Shown: positions 35,157 to 43,244 of the stretch, one piece after another
Position numbering within the stretch: the first letter of the stretch is position 1
Layout: each line of letters opens with the position of its first letter
NCBI RefSeq assembly: GCF_049650445.1
Contig: NZ_JBASAD010000017.1
Location: 1 to 64,000 of the forward strand
Direction: 5' to 3'
Source: Castellaniella sp049650445
Lineage (GTDB): Bacteria; Pseudomonadota; Gammaproteobacteria; Burkholderiales; Burkholderiaceae_B
Length of the DNA stretch: 64,000 bases
Made by a program: the position numbers and the translations under genes
The notes under the pieces: model-generated
Databases searched by the model: none
What the model was told of the DNA's origin: nothing
What the model saw: the letters and a program-made list of their open reading frames with translations, nothing else

Positions 35157-36603
35157 CTCCCAGTACGCCAGTCAGCGCGGCCACTGCGGCGGCATAGTCC
35201 ACACGCACGTCGATGCCCTGTTGCAGATAGCCTTCCAGCCAGGGATGGCGTTCGATGGCCTGATCGATTTCGGGGTCGTTTCCCGCAGTATAGGCGCCGA
35301 CGGCAATCAGGTCGCGGTTGCGCTGGTACCGGGACATCATGCGCTTGAATCGGTGCACGTGGCGGAACTGGCTGTCGGGCACGATGGCGGACATGACCCG
35401 CGAGATCGAGGCCTCGATGTCGATGGCCGGGTAATGGCCGGATTCCGCCAGGCTGCGTGACAGCACGATGTGGCCGTCCAGGATGGCGCGGGCCGAGTCG
35501 GCGATCGGGTCCTGCTGGTCGTCGCCTTCCGTCAGTACGGTGTAGAACGCGGTGATGGAGCCGGCCGGCCGGTCGCCCTGGGGGGCACCGTTGCCCGCGC
35601 GTTCCACCAGGGTCGGCAGTTTGGCGAATACGGACGGGGGGTAGCCTTTGGTGGCCGGCGGTTCGCCGATCGCCAGGGCGATTTCGCGCTGGGCCATGGC
35701 GTAGCGCGTCAGGGAATCCATGATCAGCAGCACGTGCTTGCCCTGGTCGCGGAAGAACTCCGCCAGCCGGGTGGCATAGACCGCGCCCTGCAGACGCAGC
35801 AGGGGCGAGACGTCGGCCGGGGCGGCGACCACCACGGATCGGGCCAGACCGTCGGCGCCCAGGTTCAGCTCGATGAATTCCTTGACCTCGCGGCCCCGTT
35901 CACCGATCAGGCCGACCACGATCACATCGGCCTGGGTGTAGCGGGCCATCATGCCCAGCAGCACGCTCTTGCCCACCCCGGAACCGGCGAACAGTCCCAT
36001 GCGCTGACCGCGGCCGACGGTCAGCAGGCCGTTGATGGCGCGCACGCCCACGTCCAGCACCGTGTCGACGGGCGCGCGGGTGAGCGGGTTGATCTGCAAG
36101 GCCGTCAGGGGGGCCATGTCCAGGTCGGGGGGCAGGGGTTTGCCGTCCAGCGGCCGGCCGGCGCCGTCCAGGACGCGGCCCAGCAGGGCGTTGCCCACCG
36201 GCAGGTGGCGCACCTGGTCCGTGATGATCGTGGCGGTCTCGACTGGTGCGGCGCCCTCGGCGGGCAACGGGACCGGGTCCAGCAAGAGGGTCTCGGCGGG
36301 CACGATGCGAGCGCCCGGGGGCAGGCCTGTGATGTCGCTTTGCGGCATCAGGTAGAGGGTGTCGGCGTGAAAGCCCACGACTTCGGCGTCGGCCCAGCGG
36401 TCCTGGTCGGGCGAGACCTGGACCTTGCAGGCGGCGCCGACCGGCAACTGCAGGCCTGTGGCTTCGAGCACCAGGCCGGTGGCGCGGGTCACGCGCCCCT
36501 GTCGGCTGGTGGGTTGACGGGCGGAAACCCGCTGTTCGCACAGGGCGAGCTGCGCCCGCCAGCGCGCGCCGGGAGCGTGCGCCGCAGTCTCGTCCGGATT
36601 CAT
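35140..36603 (-). CDS. fliI: Flagellar export ATPase FliI
   Basis: A 487-residue F1-beta-like ATPase that energises type III export. Walker A is AGSGVGKS (206-213). Walker B and the adjacent block read LLIMDSLTRYAMAQREIALA then GEPPATKGYPPSVF, the FliI/YscN signature. It forms a hexamer docked to FlhA through FliH and FliJ. It overlaps fliH by 4 bp and fliJ by 17 bp. Confidence 0.98.
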   Translation of the reverse strand: MNPDETAAHAPGARWRAQLALCEQRVSARQPTSRQGRVTRATGLVLEATGLQLPVGAACKVQVSPDQDRWADAEVVGFHADTLYLMPQSDITGLPPGARIVPAETLLLDPVPLPAEGAAPVETATIITDQVRHLPVGNALLGRVLDGAGRPLDGKPLPPDLDMAPLTALQINPLTRAPVDTVLDVGVRAINGLLTVGRGQRMGLFAGSGVGKSVLLGMMARYTQADVIVVGLIGERGREVKEFIELNLGADGLARSVVVAAPADVSPLLRLQGAVYATRLAEFFRDQGKHVLLIMDSLTRYAMAQREIALAIGEPPATKGYPPSVFAKLPTLVERAGNGAPQGDRPAGSITAFYTVLTEGDDQQDPIADSARAILDGHIVLSRSLAESGHYPAIDIEASISRVMSAIVPDSQFRHVHRFKRMMSRYQRNRDLIAVGAYTAGNDPEIDQAIERHPWLEGYLQQGIDVRVDYAAAVAALTGVLGDVYES

Positions 36604-37373
36604 GGCTGCCCGCCCGGCTGGCCCAGCGCGGCGATGATGCGCTGCCAGCGGGTTTCCAGCGTGGCGTCCACGGACCCCAGGGCGGTTTCCGCGATGCAGC
36701 CGCCGCGCGTGATGCTTGCGTCGGCGCTCAGGCGGTAACGGGCCGGGTCCGGGGTCTGCTTCAGGAAAGCGCGCACCAGTTCGAGGTCGTCGGGGTGCAG
36801 CCGCAGTTGCAGCGCGGCGCCTTGTTCGGGCCGGGCCTGCATGACTTCGCGGACCAGGTCCAGGATCTGGTTGGGATAGTCGCGGATGTGGGTGCGCAGC
36901 ACCTGTTCGGCGATGCGCACGGCCAGTTGAATGACGGACTGGCCGACTTCCTGCTCGATTTCGTCGAGTGCGGTGGCGCAGGTCCGGGTCAGATCGTCCA
37001 GTCGGGCGGCCTGTTCGCGTGCCAGGGCGGCACCTTCGGCCAGTCCTTGGGCGTGCCCTTGGGCATGGCCTTCGGCCAGACCTTGCTCAAGGCCCTGGGC
37101 ATGGCCTTCGGCCCGGCCTTGCGCGAGCCCCTGGGCGTGGCCTTCTGTGCGGCCGTGCTCGAAACCGTCCGTGTGACCCTGAGCCCGGCCTTCCTCGCGC
37201 CCTTCGGCGATTGCCTGGGTACGGCGCCGGGCGAGTTCTGCCTGATAGCGCGGATCGCGGTCGCTGGCGCGGCGGCTGAGAGGCTGCCTGAGCGCATCCA
37301 GAGATTCCATTTCCCAGCGCTGCCAGCGGGCTCGCGTCGCCAGATCGATGGAAGGCTCGGACTTGTCAGACAT
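36600..37373 (-). CDS. fliH: Flagellar export regulator FliH
   Basis: A 257-residue stator-like protein that binds FliI and the C-ring. The N-terminal half contains an unbroken glycine repeat: Gly at every fourth position from residue 58 to 114, 15 glycines in all (units such as EGHAQGLAQG). GxxxG repeats are known in FliH, but this run is long. The C-terminal region (VIQLAVRIAEQVLRTHIRDY) is the conserved FliI-binding part. It overlaps both fliG and fliI. Confidence 0.95.
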   Translation of the reverse strand: MSDKSEPSIDLATRARWQRWEMESLDALRQPLSRRASDRDPRYQAELARRRTQAIAEGREEGRAQGHTDGFEHGRTEGHAQGLAQGRAEGHAQGLEQGLAEGHAQGHAQGLAEGAALAREQAARLDDLTRTCATALDEIEQEVGQSVIQLAVRIAEQVLRTHIRDYPNQILDLVREVMQARPEQGAALQLRLHPDDLELVRAFLKQTPDPARYRLSADASITRGGCIAETALGSVDATLETRWQRIIAALGQPGGQP

Positions 37374-38367
37374 ACTCGTCGTTGCCCATCGACAGGTTGA
37401 TCTGGCCGGCGTCGGCGAGCTTGCGCGCCACCATCAGGATGGCCTTCTGTTCGGTCTCGACGCGCGACATGCGTACCGGGCCCTGAGCATCCAGGTCATC
37501 GCGCAGAATCTCGGCCGCGCGGTTGGACATGTTCTTGAAGAACTTGGCACAGAGCTCTTCGCTGGCGCCCTTCAGGGCGATGGTCAGCGAGGCGGTGTCG
37601 ATTTCCTTCAGGATGAGCTGGATGGCGGCGTCCTCGACGTCGACCAGGTTGTCGAACACGAACATTTCGTCGATGATGCGCTGCGCCAGATCGGCGTCGA
37701 TCTCGCGCAGACTGCTGACCACGGCTTCTTCCTCGGCCGTGTTCATGAAGTTCAGGATCTCGGCCGCAGTGCGCACCCCGCCCATCTTCGAGCGCTTGGC
37801 GCCCTGGCCGGACAGGACTTCGTTGAGCACCTCGGTCAGTTCGTGCAGCGCGGACGGCTGCACGCCGCCGAAGGTGGCGATACGCATCATCACGTCGTTG
37901 CGCACGCGCTCGTTGAGCAGCGCCAGAATGGCGGAGGCGCGGTCGCGTTCCAGGTGGACCAGGATGGTGGCGATGATCTGCGGGTGTTCGTCGGCGATCA
38001 GTTCGGCGACGTTGACCGGTTCCAGCCAGTTCAGCGCATCGATGCCCGAGCCCGTGCCTTCGCCGGCTTCCAGGATGTCTTCGATCAGGCTGGCGGCACG
38101 GTCGGTGCCCAACGCCTTGGTCAGGACCGAGCGGATGTAGTCGTCCGAACCCAGGGTCACGGCCATGAACTGGTCGGCCTCGCGGCGGAAGTCCTCCAGA
38201 ACCTGGTCGACGTCAGCGCGCGTGACCTGCTTGAGGTTGGCCATGGCCGAGCCGATCTGCTGGACCTCGCGCGAGGACAGGTATTTGAAGACTTCGGCTG
38301 CCGCGTCCTCGCCGAGGGACATCATCAGGATGGCGCAGCGGTTCAGGTCATTATCAGGATTTGGCAT
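37366..38367 (-). CDS. fliG: Flagellar motor switch protein FliG
   Basis: A 333-residue rotor protein that links the MS-ring to FliM and carries the torque-generating helix. The armadillo region contains the EHPQ motif (ADEHPQIIATILVHLERDRA). The C-terminal domain has the charged helix LREIDADLAQRIIDEMFVFD with stator-facing charges. The N-terminus binds FliF. It overlaps fliF by 14 bp and fliH by 8 bp. Length is standard. Confidence 0.98.
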   Translation of the reverse strand: MPNPDNDLNRCAILMMSLGEDAAAEVFKYLSSREVQQIGSAMANLKQVTRADVDQVLEDFRREADQFMAVTLGSDDYIRSVLTKALGTDRAASLIEDILEAGEGTGSGIDALNWLEPVNVAELIADEHPQIIATILVHLERDRASAILALLNERVRNDVMMRIATFGGVQPSALHELTEVLNEVLSGQGAKRSKMGGVRTAAEILNFMNTAEEEAVVSSLREIDADLAQRIIDEMFVFDNLVDVEDAAIQLILKEIDTASLTIALKGASEELCAKFFKNMSNRAAEILRDDLDAQGPVRMSRVETEQKAILMVARKLADAGQINLSMGNDEYV

Positions 38368-40039
38368 TCTTGGGATCCATCCATGAACGCAGCACCATGG
38401 CGACGGCGCGCGGGTCGCGCTGGGCCAGTTGGCGGGCGGTGTCCAGGTTTTCCTCGTAGCGGTTCATTTCCGAGGCGCGCATTTCGTCCTGGCGGCGCTG
38501 TTCGCGCATGGTTTCCAGGTGGGCTTCGTTCTTGGCGCGTTCGACCTGAGCGTTGGCAAAGCCCTGGACGATGGGCCGTACGACCGAGCGCCAGAGGAAG
38601 AACAGGACGGCCAGGACCAGGAGCACCTTCAGAATCTGCAGGGCCAGGCCACGGTATTCCGGATTTTCCCAGGGCTTGAACTTGGGCTCCTGGTCGGTGA
38701 AGGCGCTGTTGACCACGCTGAGGCTGTCCCCGCGATCGGCCGAATAGCCCATGGCCTGCTTGACCAGCGCGTTGATGTCGTCCATTTCGGTCGATTCCAG
38801 CGGGGCGAGTTCGCCGTCCTTGTCGCGGTAATTGACCACCACGGCCACGGACAGGCGCTGCAGCGTGCCCAATTCGTGCTTGACGTGGCTGATGGTGCGG
38901 TCGACCTCGTAGTTGACGGTGGCGTCGTTGCGCATGGAGCCCTGGCCCTGGCGGGCCGAGCCGGCGATGGGCGTGCCGTTGATCGCGGTGGGGCCGCCGG
39001 CCTGGGGCGCGGCGCCCTGCGCGCCTGCCGCCTGGGCCTGCGCGGGCGGGGTGGCGGGCGTCGTCTGGATCGGCGCCGTGGCATTGGCTGGAGGCTCGTT
39101 GGACAGCGCGCCGGGTACGCCGGCCGGAGGCATGATGCCGTTCTGGGCCGAGTCGCTGGTCTGCTTGCTGCGGATGGCGGCCGAGCCCGGCGTTTCGTTG
39201 GGGCGGTAGACTTCGGACGTTTGTTCGCGCCGGGAGAAATCCACGTCGGCGCTGACCTGGGCGCGCACATTGCCCGAACCGACGATCGGGTTGAGCAGCG
39301 TCAGGATGCGCTGGGACGTGCGCTGTTCGATATCGTTGATGAAGTTGCGCCGGGTGCTGTCCATGCCGGCCTCGCCGCTCGGCGAGGACATCAGGTGGCC
39401 ATCCTGGTCGACGATGGAGACCGATTCGGCGTTGAGCTTGGGTACGCTGGAGGACACCAGCCAGGCGATGGCCGAAACCTGGGCTTCGCTGAGACTGCGA
39501 GACGGGTAGAGCGTCAGCAGCACCGAGGCGGTAGGGGCTTCGCGTTCGCGCACGAACAGGGACTGGCGCGGGATGGCGAGGTGCACACGGGCGGATTTGA
39601 CGGGCTGCAGGGCCTCGATGGAGCGGGCCAGTTCGCCCTCGAGGGCGCGCTGGTAGGTGACCTGTTCGGAGAACTGGCTGGCGCCGAATTTCGGTTCGTC
39701 CAGCAGTTCGAAGCCCACGCTGCCGCCGCGCGGCAGACCCTGTTCGGCCAGTTGCAGGCGCAGCGCATAGACCTGGTCGGCGGGCACCAGGATGGTGGCG
39801 CCGTTGTCGGCGAATTTATAGGGGACGTTGCGCTGGTTGAGGACCGAGACGATGGCGCCGCCATCGCGTGCCTCGACGTTCGAGAACAGCGCGCGGTATT
39901 CGGGTTCGCGCATCCACAGGGCGGCAACGACGAGCAGGGCCACGATCGCCGCGCCCAGGCCCAGCAGCACCGGCCGGGGCAGGGCCGTCAGCCGCGCCAG
40001 TGCGGGGTTGCGGTTCATCCAGTCGGTAATGGGATTCAT
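38354..40039 (-). CDS. fliF: Flagellar MS-ring protein FliF
   Basis: A 561-residue inner-membrane ring protein and first gene of the fliF-R operon. TM1 is about 24-46 and TM2 about 464-487. Between them lie the periplasmic ring-building motifs (YRALFSNVEARDGGAIVSVL, RVHLAIPRQSLFVRE). The C-terminal cytoplasmic tail binds FliG. An Ala/Pro/Gly-rich periplasmic insert occurs at about 310-360. The ATG at 40039 leads a divergent 367-bp gap to fliE. Confidence 0.97.
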   Translation of the reverse strand: MNPITDWMNRNPALARLTALPRPVLLGLGAAIVALLVVAALWMREPEYRALFSNVEARDGGAIVSVLNQRNVPYKFADNGATILVPADQVYALRLQLAEQGLPRGGSVGFELLDEPKFGASQFSEQVTYQRALEGELARSIEALQPVKSARVHLAIPRQSLFVREREAPTASVLLTLYPSRSLSEAQVSAIAWLVSSSVPKLNAESVSIVDQDGHLMSSPSGEAGMDSTRRNFINDIEQRTSQRILTLLNPIVGSGNVRAQVSADVDFSRREQTSEVYRPNETPGSAAIRSKQTSDSAQNGIMPPAGVPGALSNEPPANATAPIQTTPATPPAQAQAAGAQGAAPQAGGPTAINGTPIAGSARQGQGSMRNDATVNYEVDRTISHVKHELGTLQRLSVAVVVNYRDKDGELAPLESTEMDDINALVKQAMGYSADRGDSLSVVNSAFTDQEPKFKPWENPEYRGLALQILKVLLVLAVLFFLWRSVVRPIVQGFANAQVERAKNEAHLETMREQRRQDEMRASEMNRYEENLDTARQLAQRDPRAVAMVLRSWMDPKNAKS

Positions 40040-40204
40040 CGGGTCGAAGTTGCTGAGAATGCCGCCAGGGCGCGCCCGGGCCAGAAACCGACGGTCTGGA
40101 TGATGTGCATGCTGTTACGGCAGAATGGTGGGATATTGGCGGCCATTATGGCGGCGATTGGTGTTCTGGCAAGCCCTGAAAAACCCCGTTTTTGGGGCTT
40201 AGTT

Positions 40205-40244
40205 AGGATGATCCGCCTTGTGACTCAGGATGATCCGCCTTGTG
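40205..40244 (+). repeat. 18-bp direct repeat, 22-bp period
   Basis: AGGATGATCCGCCTTGTG occurs at 40205-40222 and again at 40227-40244. The copies are identical and offset by 22 bp, about two helical turns, so a protein could bind both on the same DNA face. It lies between fliF and fliE. Confidence 0.85.
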
Positions 40245-40302
40245 CGTACATGCATTTGGCAAATCGGGGAAGTGCCCGTTCTTATCCCCGCTATTGCGGG
40301 GC

Positions 40303-40329
40303 TTGACGATTCGGGACCGGCCGTATAGT
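40303..40329 (+). promoter_or_regulatory. Possible fliE promoter
   Basis: TTGACG and TATAGT with a short 15-bp spacer, 78 bp upstream of the fliE ATG. Both boxes are good but the spacing is below the usual 16-18 bp, which is common at activator-dependent promoters. Confidence 0.35.
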
Positions 40330-40406
40330 ACATCGTCGGCCCTGTGCGTTCAGCGGTGGCCTGTTTTTTTTACCTGTTTTCAGCCGTTACTTCCGAACCG
40401 TTCGCC

Positions 40407-40742
40407 ATGATGACTTCCCAGGCCCTTGCCAGTGTCGAAAACCTGCTTGCCCAGATGCGCGCCGTGGCGCGCGAATCCCAGGGCCTGTCGGCGCAGCCGG
40501 TTGCGTCTTCCGGGGACAGTCACGGTTTCGCCGCTGAACTGGCCCGTTCCCTGGACCGCGTCTCTCATGCGCAGAATGCTGCCAATACCCAGGCCAAGGC
40601 TTTTGAAATGGGCGATCCGGACATTTCCCTCAGCAATGTGATGATCGATCTGCAGAAGGCCTCTTTGGGGTTCCAGGCGACGGTGCAAGTGCGCAACCGC
40701 TTGGTGGACGCCTACAAGGAAATCGCCAATATGGCCGTCTGA
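40407..40742 (+). CDS. fliE: Flagellar MS-ring-rod junction protein FliE
   Basis: About 111 residues from ATG 40407 (a second ATG follows directly). The C-terminal region ISLSNVMIDLQKASLGFQAT and QVRNRLVDAYKEIANM is the FliE signature. FliE is the first exported rod component and attaches the rod to FliF. It is transcribed alone and ends at a strong terminator. Confidence 0.96.
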   Translation: MMTSQALASVENLLAQMRAVARESQGLSAQPVASSGDSHGFAAELARSLDRVSHAQNAANTQAKAFEMGDPDISLSNVMIDLQKASLGFQATVQVRNRLVDAYKEIANMAV

Positions 40743-40773
40743 CTGGCCTGGTGCCGTCCGGCGATACGACATG

Positions 40774-40796
40774 AAGCCCCTGCGGGGGCTTTTTTC
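40774..40796 (+). terminator. Rho-independent terminator after fliE
   Basis: AAGCCCC (40774-40780) pairs with GGGGCTT (40785-40791), followed by a run of T to 40795. It is 32 bp after the fliE stop and separates it from the convergent minus-strand genes. Confidence 0.85.
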
Positions 40797-40811
40797 ATGG
40801 TATGGCCTGGA

Positions 40812-41177
40812 TCAGGGGGCTGGGGACGGAGCGTCTGCCGGTTCTCGTGGCGGGGCGTGAGCCGGCGCAGGCGCATCCTCGTCGGACGTGCGCCGCACGA
40901 CGCCGCCTTCGGTGTCCAGGGCGTACAGCCAGGCCAGCAGTTCCGCGATGGCGACGTAGAGCTTGGGCGGGATGTGCGCGTCCAGATCCACCTGCATCAG
41001 CAGGCCGACCAATTCCGGCGATTCGTGTACGTACAGACCATGTTCGCGCGCAGTGCGTACGATCGTGTCCGCCAGGTTGCCATAGCCTTTGGCCACGACC
41101 CGGGGCGCGGCGTCCGTCGGGTCGTAGGTGACGGCGACGGCGCTGGGGCGGTGGGGATCAGGAGGCGGCGACTTCAT
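40812..41177 (-). CDS. FlhB C-terminal-domain paralogue (FlhB2/FhlB-like)
   Basis: A 121-residue soluble protein resembling the cytoplasmic domain of FlhB: AVTYDPTDAAPRVVAKGYGN, then ESPELVGLLMQVDLDAHIPP and KLYVAIAELLAWLYALD. It has no membrane part and no NPTH site, so it cannot autocleave as FlhB does. Such proteins occur next to FliK-like genes in several proteobacteria and may act in export switching. It overlaps the upstream FliK-like gene by 20 bp. The C-terminal tail is Pro/Ala-rich. Confidence 0.85.
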   Translation of the reverse strand: MKSPPPDPHRPSAVAVTYDPTDAAPRVVAKGYGNLADTIVRTAREHGLYVHESPELVGLLMQVDLDAHIPPKLYVAIAELLAWLYALDTEGGVVRRTSDEDAPAPAHAPPREPADAPSPAP

Positions 41178-42426
41178 GGTTCTGTGTGCTCGGCGGCGGG
41201 GCGTCGGGGGTGTCGGGAGTGTCGTCCCGGGCCAGGACGGATAGCTGGCTGGCCTGCAGGCCCTGGGCCAGCAGCCGGGCGCGCAGTGGTTCGATGGCCT
41301 GACCCAGCCGTTCGGCGGACTGGGGGGCGACCAGCCGCATGACCAGTTGGTCGCCGGACAGGCTCAGGCGCGCCTGGACGTCTCCCAGGGATGGCAGATG
41401 CAGGTTGAGGCGGGTGGACCAGTGATCTTCCTGGAAATCGCGGTCCTCCTCGCCGTCCTGGGGGCGGCGGCGGACTTCCCATTGCATGTCGGCGCCCGGC
41501 CAGGCCTCGCCCTGCCAGATGAAGGCCTGATTGGCCAGGACTTCGAGCTGCTGGCGGACCAGCAACTGGGCCTGCGGATCGATGCCCGGGGCGGGCGCGG
41601 TCTGGGGCTGGTGGGTGGTCGTGGCGGTCTGCGCAGGGTCAGGGCCGGTGCTGCCCGTCGTGGCGGGGGCTGGTGTGGCGGCTTGCGGGGCGTTGCTCTG
41701 CGTATTCTGCGCCGTGCCGCCTGGCTGAGGCGGGATGCGGCCCTGGGGCTCCTGTCGCAGGTCCTGGGGCGTGGCCTTGCCCGTGGCCAGTTGCGCAAGA
41801 TGGGATTCGTAGAACAGGCCGCTCGTCTGCACGGATTGCGACAGGGCCTGGGCGAAGCGGGCGGGCAGGGCGCCAGGCTGCCCCAGCGTGGTGGCGAGCT
41901 GAGCCCAGGCCTGGGAGACGCCGCCCGGCTGGGCGGACGATGCGCCGGGTGCCGGCGCGCCCGCGCCGCCCGGCAGACCAGCGGCATTGCCGCTGGTGGC
42001 CGGACCGCCGCCCGTGTTGGGCAGCAGCGGCGATTGTCCGCGTACGGCCTGACCGTCCCGGGGAAACTGGTTCAGCAGGGCGAGGATGATGCGGGCCGCA
42101 TAACCCAGCGTAGTGGGCGCGGATTGGGTGGTGCCGAGGAAGGTCGTGTTCCGGCCCAGCAGATTGTCCAGCTTCATGTCCCGCACGGCCTTGCCGACGG
42201 CGGCCTGTTGACGGCCTTGCTGGTTGGCTTGATCGACGGATTCGCGGGGGTGGCGCTGGGTCGGATTCTGCAGCGCGCTGGGATTTTCGGGGTTGGCTGG
42301 CTGGGGAACGGCCTGGGGGCCCGCGCCGGAGGCGATGTTGGCCTGCTGGCCCAGGGTAGTGCCCAGCACGGCGTCCAGGCGCTGGACCAGCAGCGTGCCG
42401 AGGTTGGAGGGGGCCCCGATGCTCAT
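41158..42426 (-). CDS. FliK-like hook-length control domain protein
   Basis: A 422-residue protein with a Gln/Gly/Pro-rich N-terminal two thirds and a C-terminal Flg_hook-type domain (LPSLGDVQARLSLSGDQLVM, QAIEPLRARLLAQGLQASQL). It is distinct from the fliK at 33461. Paired with the FlhB-like protein by overlapping reading frames, it may form an accessory substrate-specificity pair. The role is inferred from domain similarity and context only. Confidence 0.8.
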   Translation of the reverse strand: MSIGAPSNLGTLLVQRLDAVLGTTLGQQANIASGAGPQAVPQPANPENPSALQNPTQRHPRESVDQANQQGRQQAAVGKAVRDMKLDNLLGRNTTFLGTTQSAPTTLGYAARIILALLNQFPRDGQAVRGQSPLLPNTGGGPATSGNAAGLPGGAGAPAPGASSAQPGGVSQAWAQLATTLGQPGALPARFAQALSQSVQTSGLFYESHLAQLATGKATPQDLRQEPQGRIPPQPGGTAQNTQSNAPQAATPAPATTGSTGPDPAQTATTTHQPQTAPAPGIDPQAQLLVRQQLEVLANQAFIWQGEAWPGADMQWEVRRRPQDGEEDRDFQEDHWSTRLNLHLPSLGDVQARLSLSGDQLVMRLVAPQSAERLGQAIEPLRARLLAQGLQASQLSVLARDDTPDTPDAPPPSTQNHEVAAS

Positions 42427-42454
42427 GGCGTGGTTCCTGGGAGGGGGCGGAGCC

Positions 42455-42784
42455 CTAGTTTGGGCGGACCGTGCTGTAGTAGGCTTGCAGGACGGTGCGC
42501 TGGCGCTTGAACGTACCCAGCAGGTGGCTCAGGCGTTCGAGTTCGGGGGAGATCAACTGACGGATTTGAGCGTCGTCGTCCAGAATGCGGGTGAGCAGTT
42601 CACGCCGGGCGTTCTTCTGATCGTCGTCCAGCGGGTCCAGGGCCTTCAGGCGCTCGACCGCTTCATGGTAGCGAGCGCCGAGCGCCACCAGTTCGTCCCA
42701 TTCCTGCGACTGGGCCTTGGTCAGCATCTGACCGGACAGGTCGGCGATTTCTTGGTAATGCTTGAGGATGGGGGCGTACGACAT
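42455..42784 (-). CDS. fliT: Flagellar chaperone FliT
   Basis: A 109-residue helical protein from ATG 42784 (MSYAPILKHYQEIADLSGQM). FliT is the export chaperone for the cap protein FliD and, in enterics, an FlhDC antagonist. Assignment rests on size, helical pattern and the fliD-fliS-fliT order. An upstream in-frame extension would overlap the fliS 3' end and has no conservation. Confidence 0.88.
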   Translation of the reverse strand: MSYAPILKHYQEIADLSGQMLTKAQSQEWDELVALGARYHEAVERLKALDPLDDDQKNARRELLTRILDDDAQIRQLISPELERLSHLLGTFKRQRTVLQAYYSTVRPN

Positions 42785-42803
42785 GCTCGATGGCTGAATT
42801 CGG

Positions 42804-43235
42804 TCAGTGGCTGGGAGGCGGATCGCTGAATTGAGGATCGACGGCTGTGTGCCATGCACTGGCCAGATCGATCAGCATTTTTTCGGCCGCATCGAGCTTG
42901 GCCTCGTCGCTGTGCAGATTGGCCAGCATCAGATCGCGGATGATGAGCTCGTAGGAAGCGATCAGCAGCCGGGCGACCTCGCCACCGCGTTCGGTGTCCA
43001 CACCTGCCTTCAGGCCCGAGTCCACGATATCGATGGCTTTGGACAGGGCCTTGCCGCGTTCTGCGATATTGCCGCCGTGCAGGTGGTGGCGGGCCTGGGA
43101 GATGGCTTTGAGCGCACCCCGGAACAGCAGCGAGACCAGGCGCTCGGGAGTCGCACCGAGCACTTCGGTCTCGAGCCCGATGTTGGCATAGGAGCCGGTG
43201 GCGCGGGCGGTGCGGGAGCGGGGTGCGTAGGTCAT
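42804..43235 (-). CDS. fliS: Flagellin chaperone FliS
   Basis: A 143-residue protein: ANIGLETEVLGATPERLVSL near the start, then LLFRGALKAISQARHHLHGG, the FliS core. FliS binds flagellin and prevents premature polymerisation in the cytoplasm. Its presence predicts a fliC gene outside the window. It is 9 bp after fliD and 19 bp before fliT. Confidence 0.96.
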   Translation of the reverse strand: MTYAPRSRTARATGSYANIGLETEVLGATPERLVSLLFRGALKAISQARHHLHGGNIAERGKALSKAIDIVDSGLKAGVDTERGGEVARLLIASYELIIRDLMLANLHSDEAKLDAAEKMLIDLASAWHTAVDPQFSDPPPSH

Positions 43236-43244
43236 GGGTGGTGA

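Larger units (their letters stand above)
40040..40406. other. Divergent fliF-fliE intergenic region
   Basis: 367 bp without a gene. It holds, from left: a perfect inverted repeat GCCAT-T-ATGGC near 40145; a small hairpin CCCC-GTTTTT-GGGG (40184-40197) that on the minus strand is followed by TTTTT and could attenuate fliF; two copies of an 18-bp direct repeat (40205-40244); a CCCCGC/GCGGGG hairpin (40286-40301); and TTGACG-N15-TATAGT (40303-40329), a possible fliE promoter. I see no clear sigma-28 motif. Confidence 0.6.

Noticed and set aside
36960..37200. Repeat cluster in fliH as a CRISPR-like array
   Set aside because: The units are coding (GxxxG) without spacers of regular length; they are explained by the protein repeat.
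38429..40306. 625-codon plus-strand open frame opposite fliF
   Set aside because: It is the shadow of fliF, with composition (Gly/Ala/His/Asp-rich) typical of such frames.
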